A DNA stretch of 5,975 nucleotides from Elusimicrobia bacterium RIFCSPLOWO2_01_FULL_60_11 (lineage in GTDB: Bacteria > Elusimicrobiota > Elusimicrobia > 2-02-FULL-39-32): assembly GCA_001800085.1 (NCBI GenBank), contig MGUS01000077.1:1-5975 (forward strand), written 5' to 3'. Position 1 is the first letter of the stretch. Each line of letters opens with the position of its first letter. Under the pieces are notes generated by a model. It ran no database searches and had not been told where the DNA came from. It worked only from the letters and a program-made list of their open reading frames with translations. Positions 1 through 5,861 of the stretch are shown here, piece after piece. Position numbers and translations under genes: made by a program.

Positions 1-179
1 CATGGGAGGAGCGGCTTCTAGGGGATGTCCGGAGAGAGGGGATAGAACGAGCGCAAGTAAAACCGTGCGGAAAAACCATACGCAAAAATAACGCAATCCC
101 CCCATTGCTCCCCCGATCTATGAACGATAATGTATCTGAACAACATGGATTTAACAGGCAAACCCCCAAAAGTCAAGGC
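1..179. other. Upstream leader with no recognisable gene
   Basis: No gene is supported here. The composition is mixed, with A-rich runs and C-rich runs, unlike the strongly G/C-ending codons of the genes downstream. One + frame is open from position 3 to a TGA at 237-239, but it uses AGA, ATA and CTA codons and runs through the promoter, so I do not call it. Another frame stops at 19-21, which could be the end of a gene entering from the left, but six codons are not enough to support that. I see no hairpin followed by a T-run, so no terminator is called. No tRNA-like fold or repeat array was seen. Confidence 0.5.
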
Positions 180-201
180 GTGGGAAAAATAATTTTCACA
201 C
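180..201. promoter_or_regulatory. Imperfect palindrome, candidate operator
   Basis: GTGGGAAAA (180-188) and TTTTCACAC (193-201) are inverted repeats pairing at 8 of 9 positions around a 4-base ATAA centre. The element ends 5 bases before the predicted -35 box, so its centre lies near -50 relative to the expected transcription start. That position would suit a dimeric activator or repressor. The symmetry is seen directly in the sequence. The role is inferred, and I do not recognise the binding family. Confidence 0.35.
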
Positions 202-206
202 GGGAT

Positions 207-235
207 TTGACAAGAAAACCGCCATATTGTATGTT
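207..235 (+). promoter_or_regulatory. Sigma70-like promoter of the histone-ubiE-nuo operon
   Basis: A perfect -35 hexamer TTGACA (207-212) is followed by a 17-base spacer and the -10 hexamer TATGTT (230-235), which matches TATAAT at four of six positions. The surroundings are AT-rich compared with the operon. Transcription would begin around 241-243, giving a 5' UTR of about 40 bases before the histone ATG. No other comparable promoter was noticed in the closely packed genes downstream, so this is the likely main promoter for the whole unit. Confidence 0.6.
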
Positions 236-267
236 ATGAAGCTTCAATCGTTCTTATCATTAATTAA

Positions 268-276
268 AAGGGGTGA
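268..276 (+). promoter_or_regulatory. Strong ribosome binding site of the histone gene
   Basis: AAGGGGTGA closely matches the anti-Shine-Dalgarno complement AAGGAGGTGA, lacking one A. Its GGTGA core ends 6 bases before the ATG at 283. This fixes the start of the small histone gene and argues against translation from the GTG at 273, which lies inside the site itself. Confidence 0.75.
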
Positions 277-282
277 CCGAGA

Positions 283-462
283 ATGGCCGACACGTTCGTG
301 GTTGTGAGCAAGATCAAAAAAGTCGTCAAGGAAGCAGGTTTCCGCACCGGAATGGATTATGTGACGTCCCTTTCCGCGAAGGTGGAAGGCATCATAAAAG
401 AGTCCATCGAGAAGGTCAAGACCGCCGGCAACAAGAAGACCCTCGGCTCGGAAGATTTATAA
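283..462 (+). CDS. Small bacterial histone-fold protein (Bd0055-like)
   Basis: This 59-residue basic protein is predicted to be a single histone fold that dimerises and binds DNA. Seen in the sequence: a first short helix with the pattern VVVSKIKKVVKEAG (residues 6-19), a long amphipathic helix at about 24-47 (MDYVTSLSAKVEGIIKES and onward), then the loop and third-helix signature KKTLGSEDL (51-59). That signature aligns residue for residue with RKTIKAEDI of archaeal HMfB. From family knowledge, bacterial histones such as Bdellovibrio Bd0055 are about this long and have a shortened third helix; here the protein ends right after the D-L pair, with no tail. Lys51 stands where the usual clamp arginine is, and Asp58 is kept. 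The start is set by the strong upstream site, and 43 of 59 sense codons end in G or C by my count, which supports coding. It is the first gene of the operon, and its stop overlaps the likely ubiE start. The family call rests on motif recognition, not a search. Confidence 0.83.
   Translation: MADTFVVVSKIKKVVKEAGFRTGMDYVTSLSAKVEGIIKESIEKVKTAGNKKTLGSEDL
450..461 (+). promoter_or_regulatory. Likely ubiE translation start region with ATA start codon
   Basis: The ubiE frame has no ATG, GTG or TTG between 276 and the conserved N-terminal family residues. The best-placed candidate is ATA at 459-461, preceded by GGAAG (450-454) with a short 4-base spacer. ATA overlaps the histone TAA (460-462) as ATAA. 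This mirrors the ATGA overlaps at four other junctions of this operon, so coupled re-initiation by ribosomes ending the histone is plausible. A single G-to-A change, or a sequencing error, at 461 would convert an ordinary ATGA into this ATAA while keeping the histone stop. CTG at 495 is a weaker alternative because it has no purine-rich site before it. Confidence 0.45.
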
Positions 463-1190
463 ACCAGGCGCAACACCCTCCTGTTCCCGCGCCCCTGGCG
501 CCGGAACCTGAACAAGTAGAGAAGCTTTTTGACGCTCTGGCCCCCGGATACGACCGCTTCAACGCGGCCGCTTCCCTGGGACTGGATAAAGTATGGAGAA
601 GGCGCCTAGCCAAGGACCTTCTCCGGGCCGTTCCCCAAGGCCCGGTGCTGGATGCCGGCTGCGGGACGGGCGACCTGATCTTTGAATGCGGGAAGCGGGA
701 CAGAACCCCCGCCGCGAGATACCTGGGAGCGGACCTGTCCCTCCCGATGCTGAGAGAAGCGCAAGGCAAAGTCCATCCACCGTCCTTATTCATGCAAGCC
801 GACTGCGCGACGCTCCCTCTGGCAACGGGTTCGGTCAGCGCCGTGATGAGCGCGTTCGTTCTGCGGAACCTGCGCCTCGTCCTGGATAAGTCCCTCCAAG
901 AGATGCTCCGCGTGCTCAAGCCCGGAGGTGAGGCCTTCCTTCTGGAAATGACGGTGCCCCGCTCTCCCTGGCTCAAGATCCCCCACCGCCTCTATTTGGA
1001 GGCGGTCCTCCCGCTCATAGGGCGCGCCGTTTTCGGCGCGCGCTGGTCGCGGGGATATCTCGCGGAAACGATCCTCAAATTTTGGCCGCCCGAAGAATTC
1101 ACCCGCATGCTCTTGAAAGCGGGGTTCCGGGAGGCAGGGTACTCAACCATGACGGGAGGCCTGGCCGTTCTATACCATTGCAAGAAATGA
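459..1190 (+). CDS. ubiE: Demethylmenaquinone/ubiquinone biosynthesis methyltransferase UbiE (MenG)
   Basis: This S-adenosylmethionine-dependent C-methyltransferase acts on the quinone ring, converting demethylmenaquinone to menaquinone and/or making the equivalent ubiquinone step. Counting from the ATA at 459 it has 243 residues, a normal length for the family. Visible motifs: the family N-terminal signature from FDALAPGYDRFN (24-35) to SLGLDKVWRRRL (39-50); SAM-binding motif I VLDAGCGTGDL (63-73); the acidic GADLS strand end (90-94); AFVLRNL (132-138), matching the family's AFGLRN; and RVLKPGGE (151-158). The start is uncertain because no standard start codon exists near the expected N-terminus. 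The frame is open back to a GTG at 273, but that stretch reads the histone gene in the wrong frame. Its stop overlaps the nuoA ATG, linking quinone synthesis to the quinone-reducing complex. Which quinone is made cannot be told from the sequence. Confidence 0.9.
   Translation: MNQAQHPPVPAPLAPEPEQVEKLFDALAPGYDRFNAAASLGLDKVWRRRLAKDLLRAVPQGPVLDAGCGTGDLIFECGKRDRTPAARYLGADLSLPMLREAQGKVHPPSLFMQADCATLPLATGSVSAVMSAFVLRNLRLVLDKSLQEMLRVLKPGGEAFLLEMTVPRSPWLKIPHRLYLEAVLPLIGRAVFGARWSRGYLAETILKFWPPEEFTRMLLKAGFREAGYSTMTGGLAVLYHCKK
1022..1041. repeat. Perfect 8-bp GC hairpin inside ubiE
   Basis: GCGCGCCG (1022-1029) and CGGCGCGC (1034-1041) form a perfect 8-bp stem closed by a TTTT loop. No T-run follows, so it does not look like an intrinsic terminator. 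It lies inside the ubiE coding sequence and may simply reflect GC-rich codons for GRAVFGAR. It could still slow ribosomes or stabilise the mRNA. Confidence 0.4.
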
Positions 1191-1591
1191 TGTGCTGCCT
1201 GACTGAATCTTTGCTCAACCCGGAATCCGCCGAATTCTTAAGACAATTCGGACAGATCGGGGTGTTCCTCGCCTTCGGGATATCCTTCGGCATCGGGAAC
1301 CTTTTCCTCGCCTACCTTGTGCGCTCGCGGGGCCATGACCCGGTCTTCCGCACCACTTACGAGTGCGGTCCCGAAGCTATCGGCTCCCCCTTCGTCCAGC
1401 TCAACGTCCGCTTCTATGTCTTCGCCATGCTCTTCGTCCTCTTCGACGTGGAGACGCTTTTCATCTACCCCTGGGCCGTGGCCTACAAGTCGCTCGGGAT
1501 GGCCGGTTTCCTGGAAATGCTGGCCTTCATAGGAGTCCTGGGACTCGGACTCGCGTACGCCTGGCGCAAAGGCGCGCTGCAATGGGAGTGA
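1187..1591 (+). CDS. nuoA: NADH-quinone oxidoreductase subunit A
   Basis: This small membrane subunit (ND3 homologue) of complex I sits at the junction of the membrane and peripheral arms, near the quinone site. The 134 residues fit the family. Three membrane segments are visible at about 22-44, 75-97 and 106-125. The conserved loop YECG (58-61) carries Cys60, the position of the mobile ND3 loop cysteine. It is followed by [16 protein letters not shown] (74-89) and FIYPWAV (92-98), the most conserved stretch of the family, including the membrane-buried Asp87/Glu89. I chose the ATG at 1187, which overlaps the ubiE stop as ATGA. A second ATG at 1190 would shorten it by one residue. The upstream purine site is weak, so coupling to ubiE translation is likely. 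The frame is open further upstream to 1082, but that part lies inside ubiE and lacks family similarity. Confidence 0.95.
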   Translation: MMCCLTESLLNPESAEFLRQFGQIGVFLAFGISFGIGNLFLAYLVRSRGHDPVFRTTYECGPEAIGSPFVQLNVRFYVFAMLFVLFDVETLFIYPWAVAYKSLGMAGFLEMLAFIGVLGLGLAYAWRKGALQWE

Positions 1592-1595
1592 TCTA

Positions 1596-2132
1596 ATGGA
1601 AAAAAGCGTTCTGGACCGCCTGCCGGGGATCGCCCTGAACATGCCGGGCGGAAAAGTGATCATCTCCACGGCGGACTATTTCATCAACTGGTCGCGCAAA
1701 TCCTCCATCTGGCCCATGACCTTCGGCCTGGCCTGCTGCGCCATCGAGATGATGGGCTCCTACGCTTCCCGCTTCGATTTCGACCGTTTCGGCGTCATCC
1801 CCCGCCCCACCCCGCGCCAGTCGGACCTCATGATCATCGCGGGCACCGTGGTGAAGAAGATGGCCCCCATGATCGAGCGCCTCTACCACCAGATGCCCGA
1901 ACCGCGCTGGGTCATCTCCATGGGCGCCTGCGCCAACAAGGGCGGCCCTTACTACGATTCCTATTCGGTCTGCAAAGGCGTGGACAAGATCATCCCCGTG
2001 GACATCTACATCCCGGGCTGCCCCCCCCGCCCGGAGGCGCTCCAGTACGGCATGATGGAGCTCATGAAGAAGATCGAGAAGATGTCCATCGCCAAGAAAC
2101 CCGAACTCCCGCCGCTTTCGAGGGTCCGATGA
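1596..2132 (+). CDS. nuoB: NADH-quinone oxidoreductase subunit B
   Basis: This peripheral-arm subunit holds the terminal 4Fe-4S cluster N2, which passes electrons to quinone. The 178 residues are typical. Cluster ligands are visible as the tandem cysteines in [11 protein letters not shown] (Cys47, Cys48), Cys112 in [10 protein letters not shown] and Cys142 in [11 protein letters not shown]. The conserved GTVVKKMAP and [11 protein letters not shown] stretches lie between. A PTPRQSD loop (71-77) near the quinone cavity is also present. The ATG at 1596 is preceded by GGGAG (1584-1588) with 7-base spacing, and lies 4 bases after the nuoA stop. This is the only junction between the listed genes without an overlap. 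The Lys/Arg-rich C-terminal tail (about 158-178) is poorly conserved in the family. An 8-C run at about 2027-2034 encodes part of CPPRP and leaves the frame intact. Confidence 0.97.
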   Translation: MEKSVLDRLPGIALNMPGGKVIISTADYFINWSRKSSIWPMTFGLACCAIEMMGSYASRFDFDRFGVIPRPTPRQSDLMIIAGTVVKKMAPMIERLYHQMPEPRWVISMGACANKGGPYYDSYSVCKGVDKIIPVDIYIPGCPPRPEALQYGMMELMKKIEKMSIAKKPELPPLSRVR

Positions 2133-2641
2133 CCCCCGCGTCCCTTTTTTCCACCATCCGCACCCACATCTCCGACATCAGGGAGATCCCGGCGCCGGAA
2201 GCCGTTGCTGGCGCGCCCGCCCACGAAGGCAAGCCCTACCGGGACCCCCTGCTGTTCGTGGACTGTCCCGCATCCAAATGGCTGGACCTGGCCCGCTTCC
2301 TTAAAGAAGACCCGCAGCTCGATTTCGATTTCCTCCTCATGGTGACCGCAGCGGACTATCTTGCCCCCGCGCCCAAAATGGACGTCATCTATCTCCTCTT
2401 CTCGATGAAGCACCGCCACAAGATGTTCGTCAAGCTCTCCGTGCCCCGCGAAGGCGCGTCGGTGCCGTCCGTCATGGGCCTATGGAAAACGGCCGACTGG
2501 CAGGAGCGCGAGGTCTACGACATGTACGGCATCCGTTTCGACGGCCACCTCAATTTGAAGCGCATCCTCATGTGGGACGGCTTCACCGGCTGGCCCATGC
2601 GCAAGGACTATGTCCACATCCCGGACCGATATGACGACTGA
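2129..2641 (+). CDS. nuoC: NADH-quinone oxidoreductase subunit C
   Basis: This is the 30-kDa peripheral-arm subunit (NDUFS3 homologue), a structural partner of NuoD, with no cofactor. It has 170 residues. The family signature is near the end: [16 protein letters not shown] (125-140), then LKRILMWD (143-150), GWPMRKDY (154-161). The alpha/beta domain spans about 40-115. It is a stand-alone NuoC, not the NuoCD fusion seen in E. coli. The ATG overlaps the nuoB stop as ATGA, with AGGG (2121-2124) 4 bases upstream. The C-terminus is short, ending about ten residues after the KDY motif, where many homologues have a longer tail. The stop overlaps the start of nuoD. Confidence 0.96.
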   Translation: MTPASLFSTIRTHISDIREIPAPEAVAGAPAHEGKPYRDPLLFVDCPASKWLDLARFLKEDPQLDFDFLLMVTAADYLAPAPKMDVIYLLFSMKHRHKMFVKLSVPREGASVPSVMGLWKTADWQEREVYDMYGIRFDGHLNLKRILMWDGFTGWPMRKDYVHIPDRYDD

Positions 2642-3761
2642 AGTCATCAAGATCAAGGGCGCGGACCTCCAGACCGAGGAGATGATCCTGAACCTCGGGC
2701 CCCAGCACCCCTCCACCCACGGGGTGCTCCGGGTGATCCTGAAGCTGGACGGCGAGGTCATCATCGCCGCCGAGCCGGAAGTGGGTTACCTGCACCGGGG
2801 CACCGAAAAACTGGCCGAGAACCGCACCTATCCCCAGATGCTCGTCATCTCCGACCGCTGGGATTACCTCTCCGCCATGTCCAACAACCTGGTCTGGTGC
2901 CTGGCCGTGGAGAAACTGCTCCAGATCAAGCCGCCCGAGAAAGCCGATCACCTGCGCGTCATCATGGTGGAACTCAATCGCATCGCCTCCCACCTGGTCT
3001 TCTTCGGCACCTACGGCATCGACATAGGCGCCTACACCCCTTTCCTCCACGCCTTCCGCGAGCGCGAGAAGATCCTGGACCTGTTCGAAGAAGTTTCGGG
3101 CGCGCGCATGACCTACAACTATATCCGCATCGGCGGCGTCATGGCCGACCTGCCCGCCGACTGGGTGGGCAAGTGCCGGTCGTTCCTGGAATGGATGAAG
3201 GACCGTTTCCCCGAATACGACACCCTGCTCACGGGCAACCCCATTTTCCAGGACCGTACCAAGGGTATCGGCGTCCTCTCCCAGGCGCAGGCCATCACTT
3301 ACGGCGTGACCGGCCCCAACCTGCGCGGCTCGGGGATCAATTTCGACCTCCGAAAGGACGAACCCTACTGCTCCTATGAAAAATTCAAGTTCGACGTCCC
3401 CACGGGCGCCAACGGCGACTGCTGGGACCGCTACTGGGTGCGCATCCAGGAGATGAAGGAGTCCGTCAAGATCGTGGAGCAGGCCCTGGACGGCCTGCCC
3501 GCGGGCGAGACCAACGCCAAGGTCCCTCGCATCCTCCGGCCGCCCATGGGCGAGACCTACGCGCAGATTGAAGCCCCGCGCGGCTCCCTCGGCATCTACA
3601 CCATCTCGGACGCCAACGACAAGCCCTACCGCGTGCATGTCCGCGCGCCTTCCTTTATAAACCTGACCATGCTCCAGGAGATCCTCGTGGGCCAGAAAGT
3701 TTCGGATGTGGTGGCCACTCTCGGGAGCATCGACATCGTTCTTGGAGAAGTGGACCGATGA
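2631..3761 (+). CDS. nuoD: NADH-quinone oxidoreductase subunit D
   Basis: This 49-kDa subunit forms the quinone-binding cavity together with NuoB and is evolutionarily related to the large subunit of NiFe hydrogenases. With the ATG at 2631 it has 376 residues. Visible family motifs are [15 protein letters not shown] (20-34), [10 protein letters not shown] (51-60) and [12 protein letters not shown] (75-86). His30 and Tyr79 are 49 residues apart, the same spacing as the quinone head-group ligands known in this family (His38/Tyr87 in Thermus, His59/Tyr108 in human). Further on are [20 protein letters not shown], the RGSLG stretch and the terminal GEVDR. An earlier in-frame ATG at 2610 would add seven residues, but its AAGGA lies only 2 bases away, so 2631 is preferred. 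It overlaps the end of nuoC by 11 bases and the start of nuoH by 4. No nuoE, nuoF or nuoG follows. Confidence 0.97.
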   Translation: MTTEVIKIKGADLQTEEMILNLGPQHPSTHGVLRVILKLDGEVIIAAEPEVGYLHRGTEKLAENRTYPQMLVISDRWDYLSAMSNNLVWCLAVEKLLQIKPPEKADHLRVIMVELNRIASHLVFFGTYGIDIGAYTPFLHAFREREKILDLFEEVSGARMTYNYIRIGGVMADLPADWVGKCRSFLEWMKDRFPEYDTLLTGNPIFQDRTKGIGVLSQAQAITYGVTGPNLRGSGINFDLRKDEPYCSYEKFKFDVPTGANGDCWDRYWVRIQEMKESVKIVEQALDGLPAGETNAKVPRILRPPMGETYAQIEAPRGSLGIYTISDANDKPYRVHVRAPSFINLTMLQEILVGQKVSDVVATLGSIDIVLGEVDR

Positions 3762-4918
3762 TCCTGCCTGTCTGGACCATCGGACAAAAGCGCGCCGCGG
3801 GAGTGCTCTCGGGCGTCATCGCCGCGGCCGTGGGCATCGCTCTCGCCGTAGGCGAGCTCCCCGTCCGCATCGCCCAGATATGGGAATCCGTCCTGGGTTT
3901 GGCGGCGAAGAAAGCGGTCCCGGCGATCGTCATGGACATCGCTTCCATGGTCATCCAGTGCTCCGTCATCATCGGCTTCATCTCCGTCGCGGTCATGTTC
4001 ATGGTCTGGTGGGAAAGAAAGGTCTCGGCCCACATGCAGAGCCGGCTCGGCCCCATGGAGACGGGCGGCTGGCACGGCTGGGCGCAGACCATCGCGGACG
4101 CCATCAAGCTCCTCCTTAAAGAGGACATCGTGCCGGAGCACGCGTCCCCCTGGGTCCATTTCCTGGCCCCGGTCGTCACATTCGTCCCCGCTTTCCTCTG
4201 CTACGCGGCACTCCCCTTCGGAGACAAGACCATATCGGTGGACCTGGACGTGGGCATCCTCTACATCTTCGCCATATCGGGCATTTCGGTGCTGGGCATC
4301 ATCATGGCGGGCTGGGGGGGCGGCAACAAATATTCCATGCTGGGCGGCCTGCGCGCGGCGGCCCAGTCCGTGTCCTACGAGATCCCCCGCGTCCTCTCCG
4401 TGGTGCCCATCCTCATGATCGCGGGCTCGATGAAGCTCACAGCGATCGCGGCGTACCAATCGGAGCCGGTCTCCTGGCTGCCTTTCCTTCCCAAGTGGTT
4501 CATCTTCTACCCTTTCATCGGCCAGGTGTCGTTCCTCATCTTCCTCATCTGCTCCGTGGCGGAGACCAACCGCACCCCTTTCGACATCGCCGAGGCCGAG
4601 TCCGAGCTGGTGGCCGGCTTCCACACGGAATATTCCGGCATGAAATTCTCCTTCTTCTTCCTCGCCGAGTACGCCTTCGTGTTCCTTTCCTCGGGCATGA
4701 CGGCGGCGCTTTTTCTGGGCGGCGGCTCGGGGCCGCTCCTGCCTTCGTGGTTCTGGTTCCTCATCAAGACCTTCGCGGTGGTCTTCCTCTTCCTCTGGTT
4801 CCGCTGGACCTTCCCCCGCATGCGGGTGGACCGGCTCATGGAATTCTGCTGGAAGTTCCTCCTGCCCTGGAGCTTCGTCAACATCCTCGTCACGGGAGCC
4901 TGGCTCATCCTCCGATGA
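3758..4918 (+). CDS. nuoH: NADH-quinone oxidoreductase subunit H
   Basis: This is the ND1 homologue, the membrane subunit that forms the entry and membrane side of the quinone channel and starts the proton path. It has 386 residues and many hydrophobic segments. Signature stretches are WWERKVSAHMQSRLGP (84-99), AETNRTPFDIAEAESELVAG (268-287) followed by FHTEYSG, and RWTFPRMRVDRLM (349-361). The conserved ERK is at 86-88, about 50 residues later than the equivalent Glu36 of E. coli NuoH. The protein therefore has an extended N-terminus, including an additional hydrophobic segment at about 13-32. No internal start removes it convincingly, and the ATG at 3758 overlaps the nuoD stop as ATGA with GGAG (3744-3747) upstream. 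It follows nuoD directly where nuoEFG would normally lie. Confidence 0.97.
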   Translation: MILPVWTIGQKRAAGVLSGVIAAAVGIALAVGELPVRIAQIWESVLGLAAKKAVPAIVMDIASMVIQCSVIIGFISVAVMFMVWWERKVSAHMQSRLGPMETGGWHGWAQTIADAIKLLLKEDIVPEHASPWVHFLAPVVTFVPAFLCYAALPFGDKTISVDLDVGILYIFAISGISVLGIIMAGWGGGNKYSMLGGLRAAAQSVSYEIPRVLSVVPILMIAGSMKLTAIAAYQSEPVSWLPFLPKWFIFYPFIGQVSFLIFLICSVAETNRTPFDIAEAESELVAGFHTEYSGMKFSFFFLAEYAFVFLSSGMTAALFLGGGSGPLLPSWFWFLIKTFAVVFLFLWFRWTFPRMRVDRLMEFCWKFLLPWSFVNILVTGAWLILR

Positions 4919-5337
4919 TCGGCTATTTCACCAACATCTATAAGGTATCGGCCGCGCTGCTCGAAGGCATGTGGGTCACGTTCAAGTGGATGTTCCGCCC
5001 TTCCATGACGGTGCAGTATCCCCACGAAAAGCTCACGCCCCCCGAGCGCTTCCGCGGCACCCTCGTTTTCGACAAGGATTCCTGCACGGCCTGCAACCTC
5101 TGCGTCAAGGCCTGCCCCACGGCCTGCATCACGCTCGAACCCTATGTGGACCCGGCCACGAACAAGCGCCTGGCCAAGATCAACTGGTACCAGATCGATT
5201 TCGGCAAGTGCAACTACTGCCGGCTCTGCGAAGAGGCCTGCCCCACCAAGCCGGTCAAGTCCGTGAGGCATTCGCACGGCTATGAGTGGGCCATGACGGA
5301 CAGGAAAGAGATGAACGTCAAGTGGGTGCGGCCGTGA
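4915..5337 (+). CDS. nuoI: NADH-quinone oxidoreductase subunit I (2x4Fe-4S ferredoxin-type)
   Basis: This peripheral-arm subunit (TYKY) carries clusters N6a and N6b, which pass electrons towards N2 in NuoB. It has 140 residues, on the short side for NuoI. The first CxxCxxCxxxCP cluster motif has Cys57, 60, 63 and 67, and the second has Cys99, 102, 105 and 109. An amphipathic N-terminal stretch (about 8-28, with GMWVTFKWMF) is the usual membrane-contact helix, followed by the conserved TVQYP (32-36) and ERFRG (44-48). The second motif continues as CPTKPVKSV where CPTxAI is more usual. The ATG at 4915 overlaps the nuoH stop as ATGA. The same frame is open upstream inside nuoH, but only this start gives the family N-terminus. 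Confidence 0.95.
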   Translation: MIGYFTNIYKVSAALLEGMWVTFKWMFRPSMTVQYPHEKLTPPERFRGTLVFDKDSCTACNLCVKACPTACITLEPYVDPATNKRLAKINWYQIDFGKCNYCRLCEEACPTKPVKSVRHSHGYEWAMTDRKEMNVKWVRP

Positions 5338-5861
5338 TCGAAGCGGGCATCTTCTACCTCGTGGCCGCGCTCCTGACCGGCTGCGCCGTCATGGTGGTCA
5401 CCCTGCGGGGGCTTTTCGCCTCCGCGCTCTATCTGGCCGCCGCGCTCTCGCTGGTCGGCGCTCTCTTCGCCATGCTGGGGGCCGATTTCCTCTTTGCCGT
5501 GCAGATCCTGCTCTATGTGGGCGGCGTGCTGGTCATCATCGCTTTCGCCGTCATGTTGACCAACTCCGAGCAGCTCAAGTCCGAGCCCCAGACGAACCGG
5601 CAGTGGGGGCCGGCCCTGCTCCTTTGCCTGGGCCTGATCCTCATGGTTCTGGTGGGCGTGCGCAGGCACTCTTTTGTCAGCGTGCCCGCCGAGATCGGGC
5701 CCACGACGAAATCCATGGGCTTCCTGCTCCTGGGCGGGCAGATCCTCCCCTTTGAAGCGGTCTCCCTGGTCCTCCTGGCCTCCCTTTTGGGCGCCGTGAT
5801 GTTCTCGAGAAAGGAAAGGGGTCAGACCCCTGCGGGGTCAGACCCCGGCAAGGAGAGCTGA
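5334..5861 (+). CDS. nuoJ: NADH-quinone oxidoreductase subunit J
   Basis: This is the ND6 homologue of the complex I membrane arm. It has 175 residues with five likely membrane helices at about 4-22, 28-47, 52-75, 92-110 and 140-158. Family-typical stretches are FASALYLAAALSLVGALF (28-45), VQILLYVGGVLVIIAFAVML (56-75), which includes the flexible helix 3 region, and LPFEAVSLVLLASLLGAVM (138-156). The start is GTG at 5334, overlapping the nuoI stop as GTGA. An ATG at 5286 in the same frame would add 16 polar residues that belong to the nuoI frame. The last 13 residues (163-175) after SRKER are partly encoded by two palindromic repeats and are not expected to be conserved. The stop shares one base with the nuoK start. 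Confidence 0.94.
   Translation: MIEAGIFYLVAALLTGCAVMVVTLRGLFASALYLAAALSLVGALFAMLGADFLFAVQILLYVGGVLVIIAFAVMLTNSEQLKSEPQTNRQWGPALLLCLGLILMVLVGVRRHSFVSVPAEIGPTTKSMGFLLLGGQILPFEAVSLVLLASLLGAVMFSRKERGQTPAGSDPGKES
5818..5846. repeat. Pair of GGGGTCAGACCCC palindromic repeats (REP-like) in the nuoJ 3' end
   Basis: Two identical 13-base palindromic units lie at 5818-5830 and 5834-5846, separated by TGC. Each is self-complementary apart from its central A, and each extends to 15 bases with its flanks. Together they can also form a GACCCC-TGC-GGGGTC hairpin (5825-5839). They encode nuoJ residues 163-171 in frame and stop 3 bases before the nuoK AAGGAG. The layout resembles REP/BIME units spread by REP-associated transposases. 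The origin is inferred, and no transposase is in the window. Confidence 0.7.

Noticed and set aside
3..239. Open frame of 78 codons on the + strand in the leader, with an internal ATG at 120
   Set aside because: It has no start codon with a ribosome binding site, uses codons (AGA, ATA, CTA) avoided by the neighbours, and runs through the -35 and -10 boxes. It is probably chance openness, though the first few codons could be the end of an upstream gene.
273..458. GTG-started N-terminal extension of UbiE covering the histone gene
   Set aside because: It reads the histone coding sequence in the wrong frame, gives an Arg/Gly/His-rich stretch unlike any UbiE N-terminus, and its GTG lies inside the histone ribosome binding site.
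454..465. Programmed -1 frameshift fusing the histone to UbiE
   Set aside because: The junction T-TTA-TAA is not a canonical slippery heptamer and no stimulatory structure is evident. Re-initiation at the overlapping ATA is simpler. It is kept only as a fallback.
2025..2036. Run of eight C in nuoB as a possible frameshift or sequencing error
   Set aside because: The reading frame continues correctly through [11 protein letters not shown], a conserved family stretch, so no disruption is present.
2583..3638. Long minus-strand open frame (351 codons) opposite nuoD
   Set aside because: It mirrors the strongly G/C-ending codons of nuoD. The composition is low-complexity (Gly/Asp/Val/His-rich) and the region is fully explained by NuoD motifs. 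The other minus-strand frames opposite nuoH, nuoI and nuoA are rejected for the same reason.
5286..5333. Upstream ATG start for nuoJ
   Set aside because: It would add 16 polar residues encoded inside nuoI. The GTG at 5334 overlapping the nuoI stop gives the normal NuoJ N-terminus (M-I-E-A-G-I-F-Y-L).
5818..5846. The paired palindromes as an intrinsic terminator between nuoJ and nuoK
   Set aside because: No T-run follows, and a nuoK ribosome binding site and start codon come immediately after.
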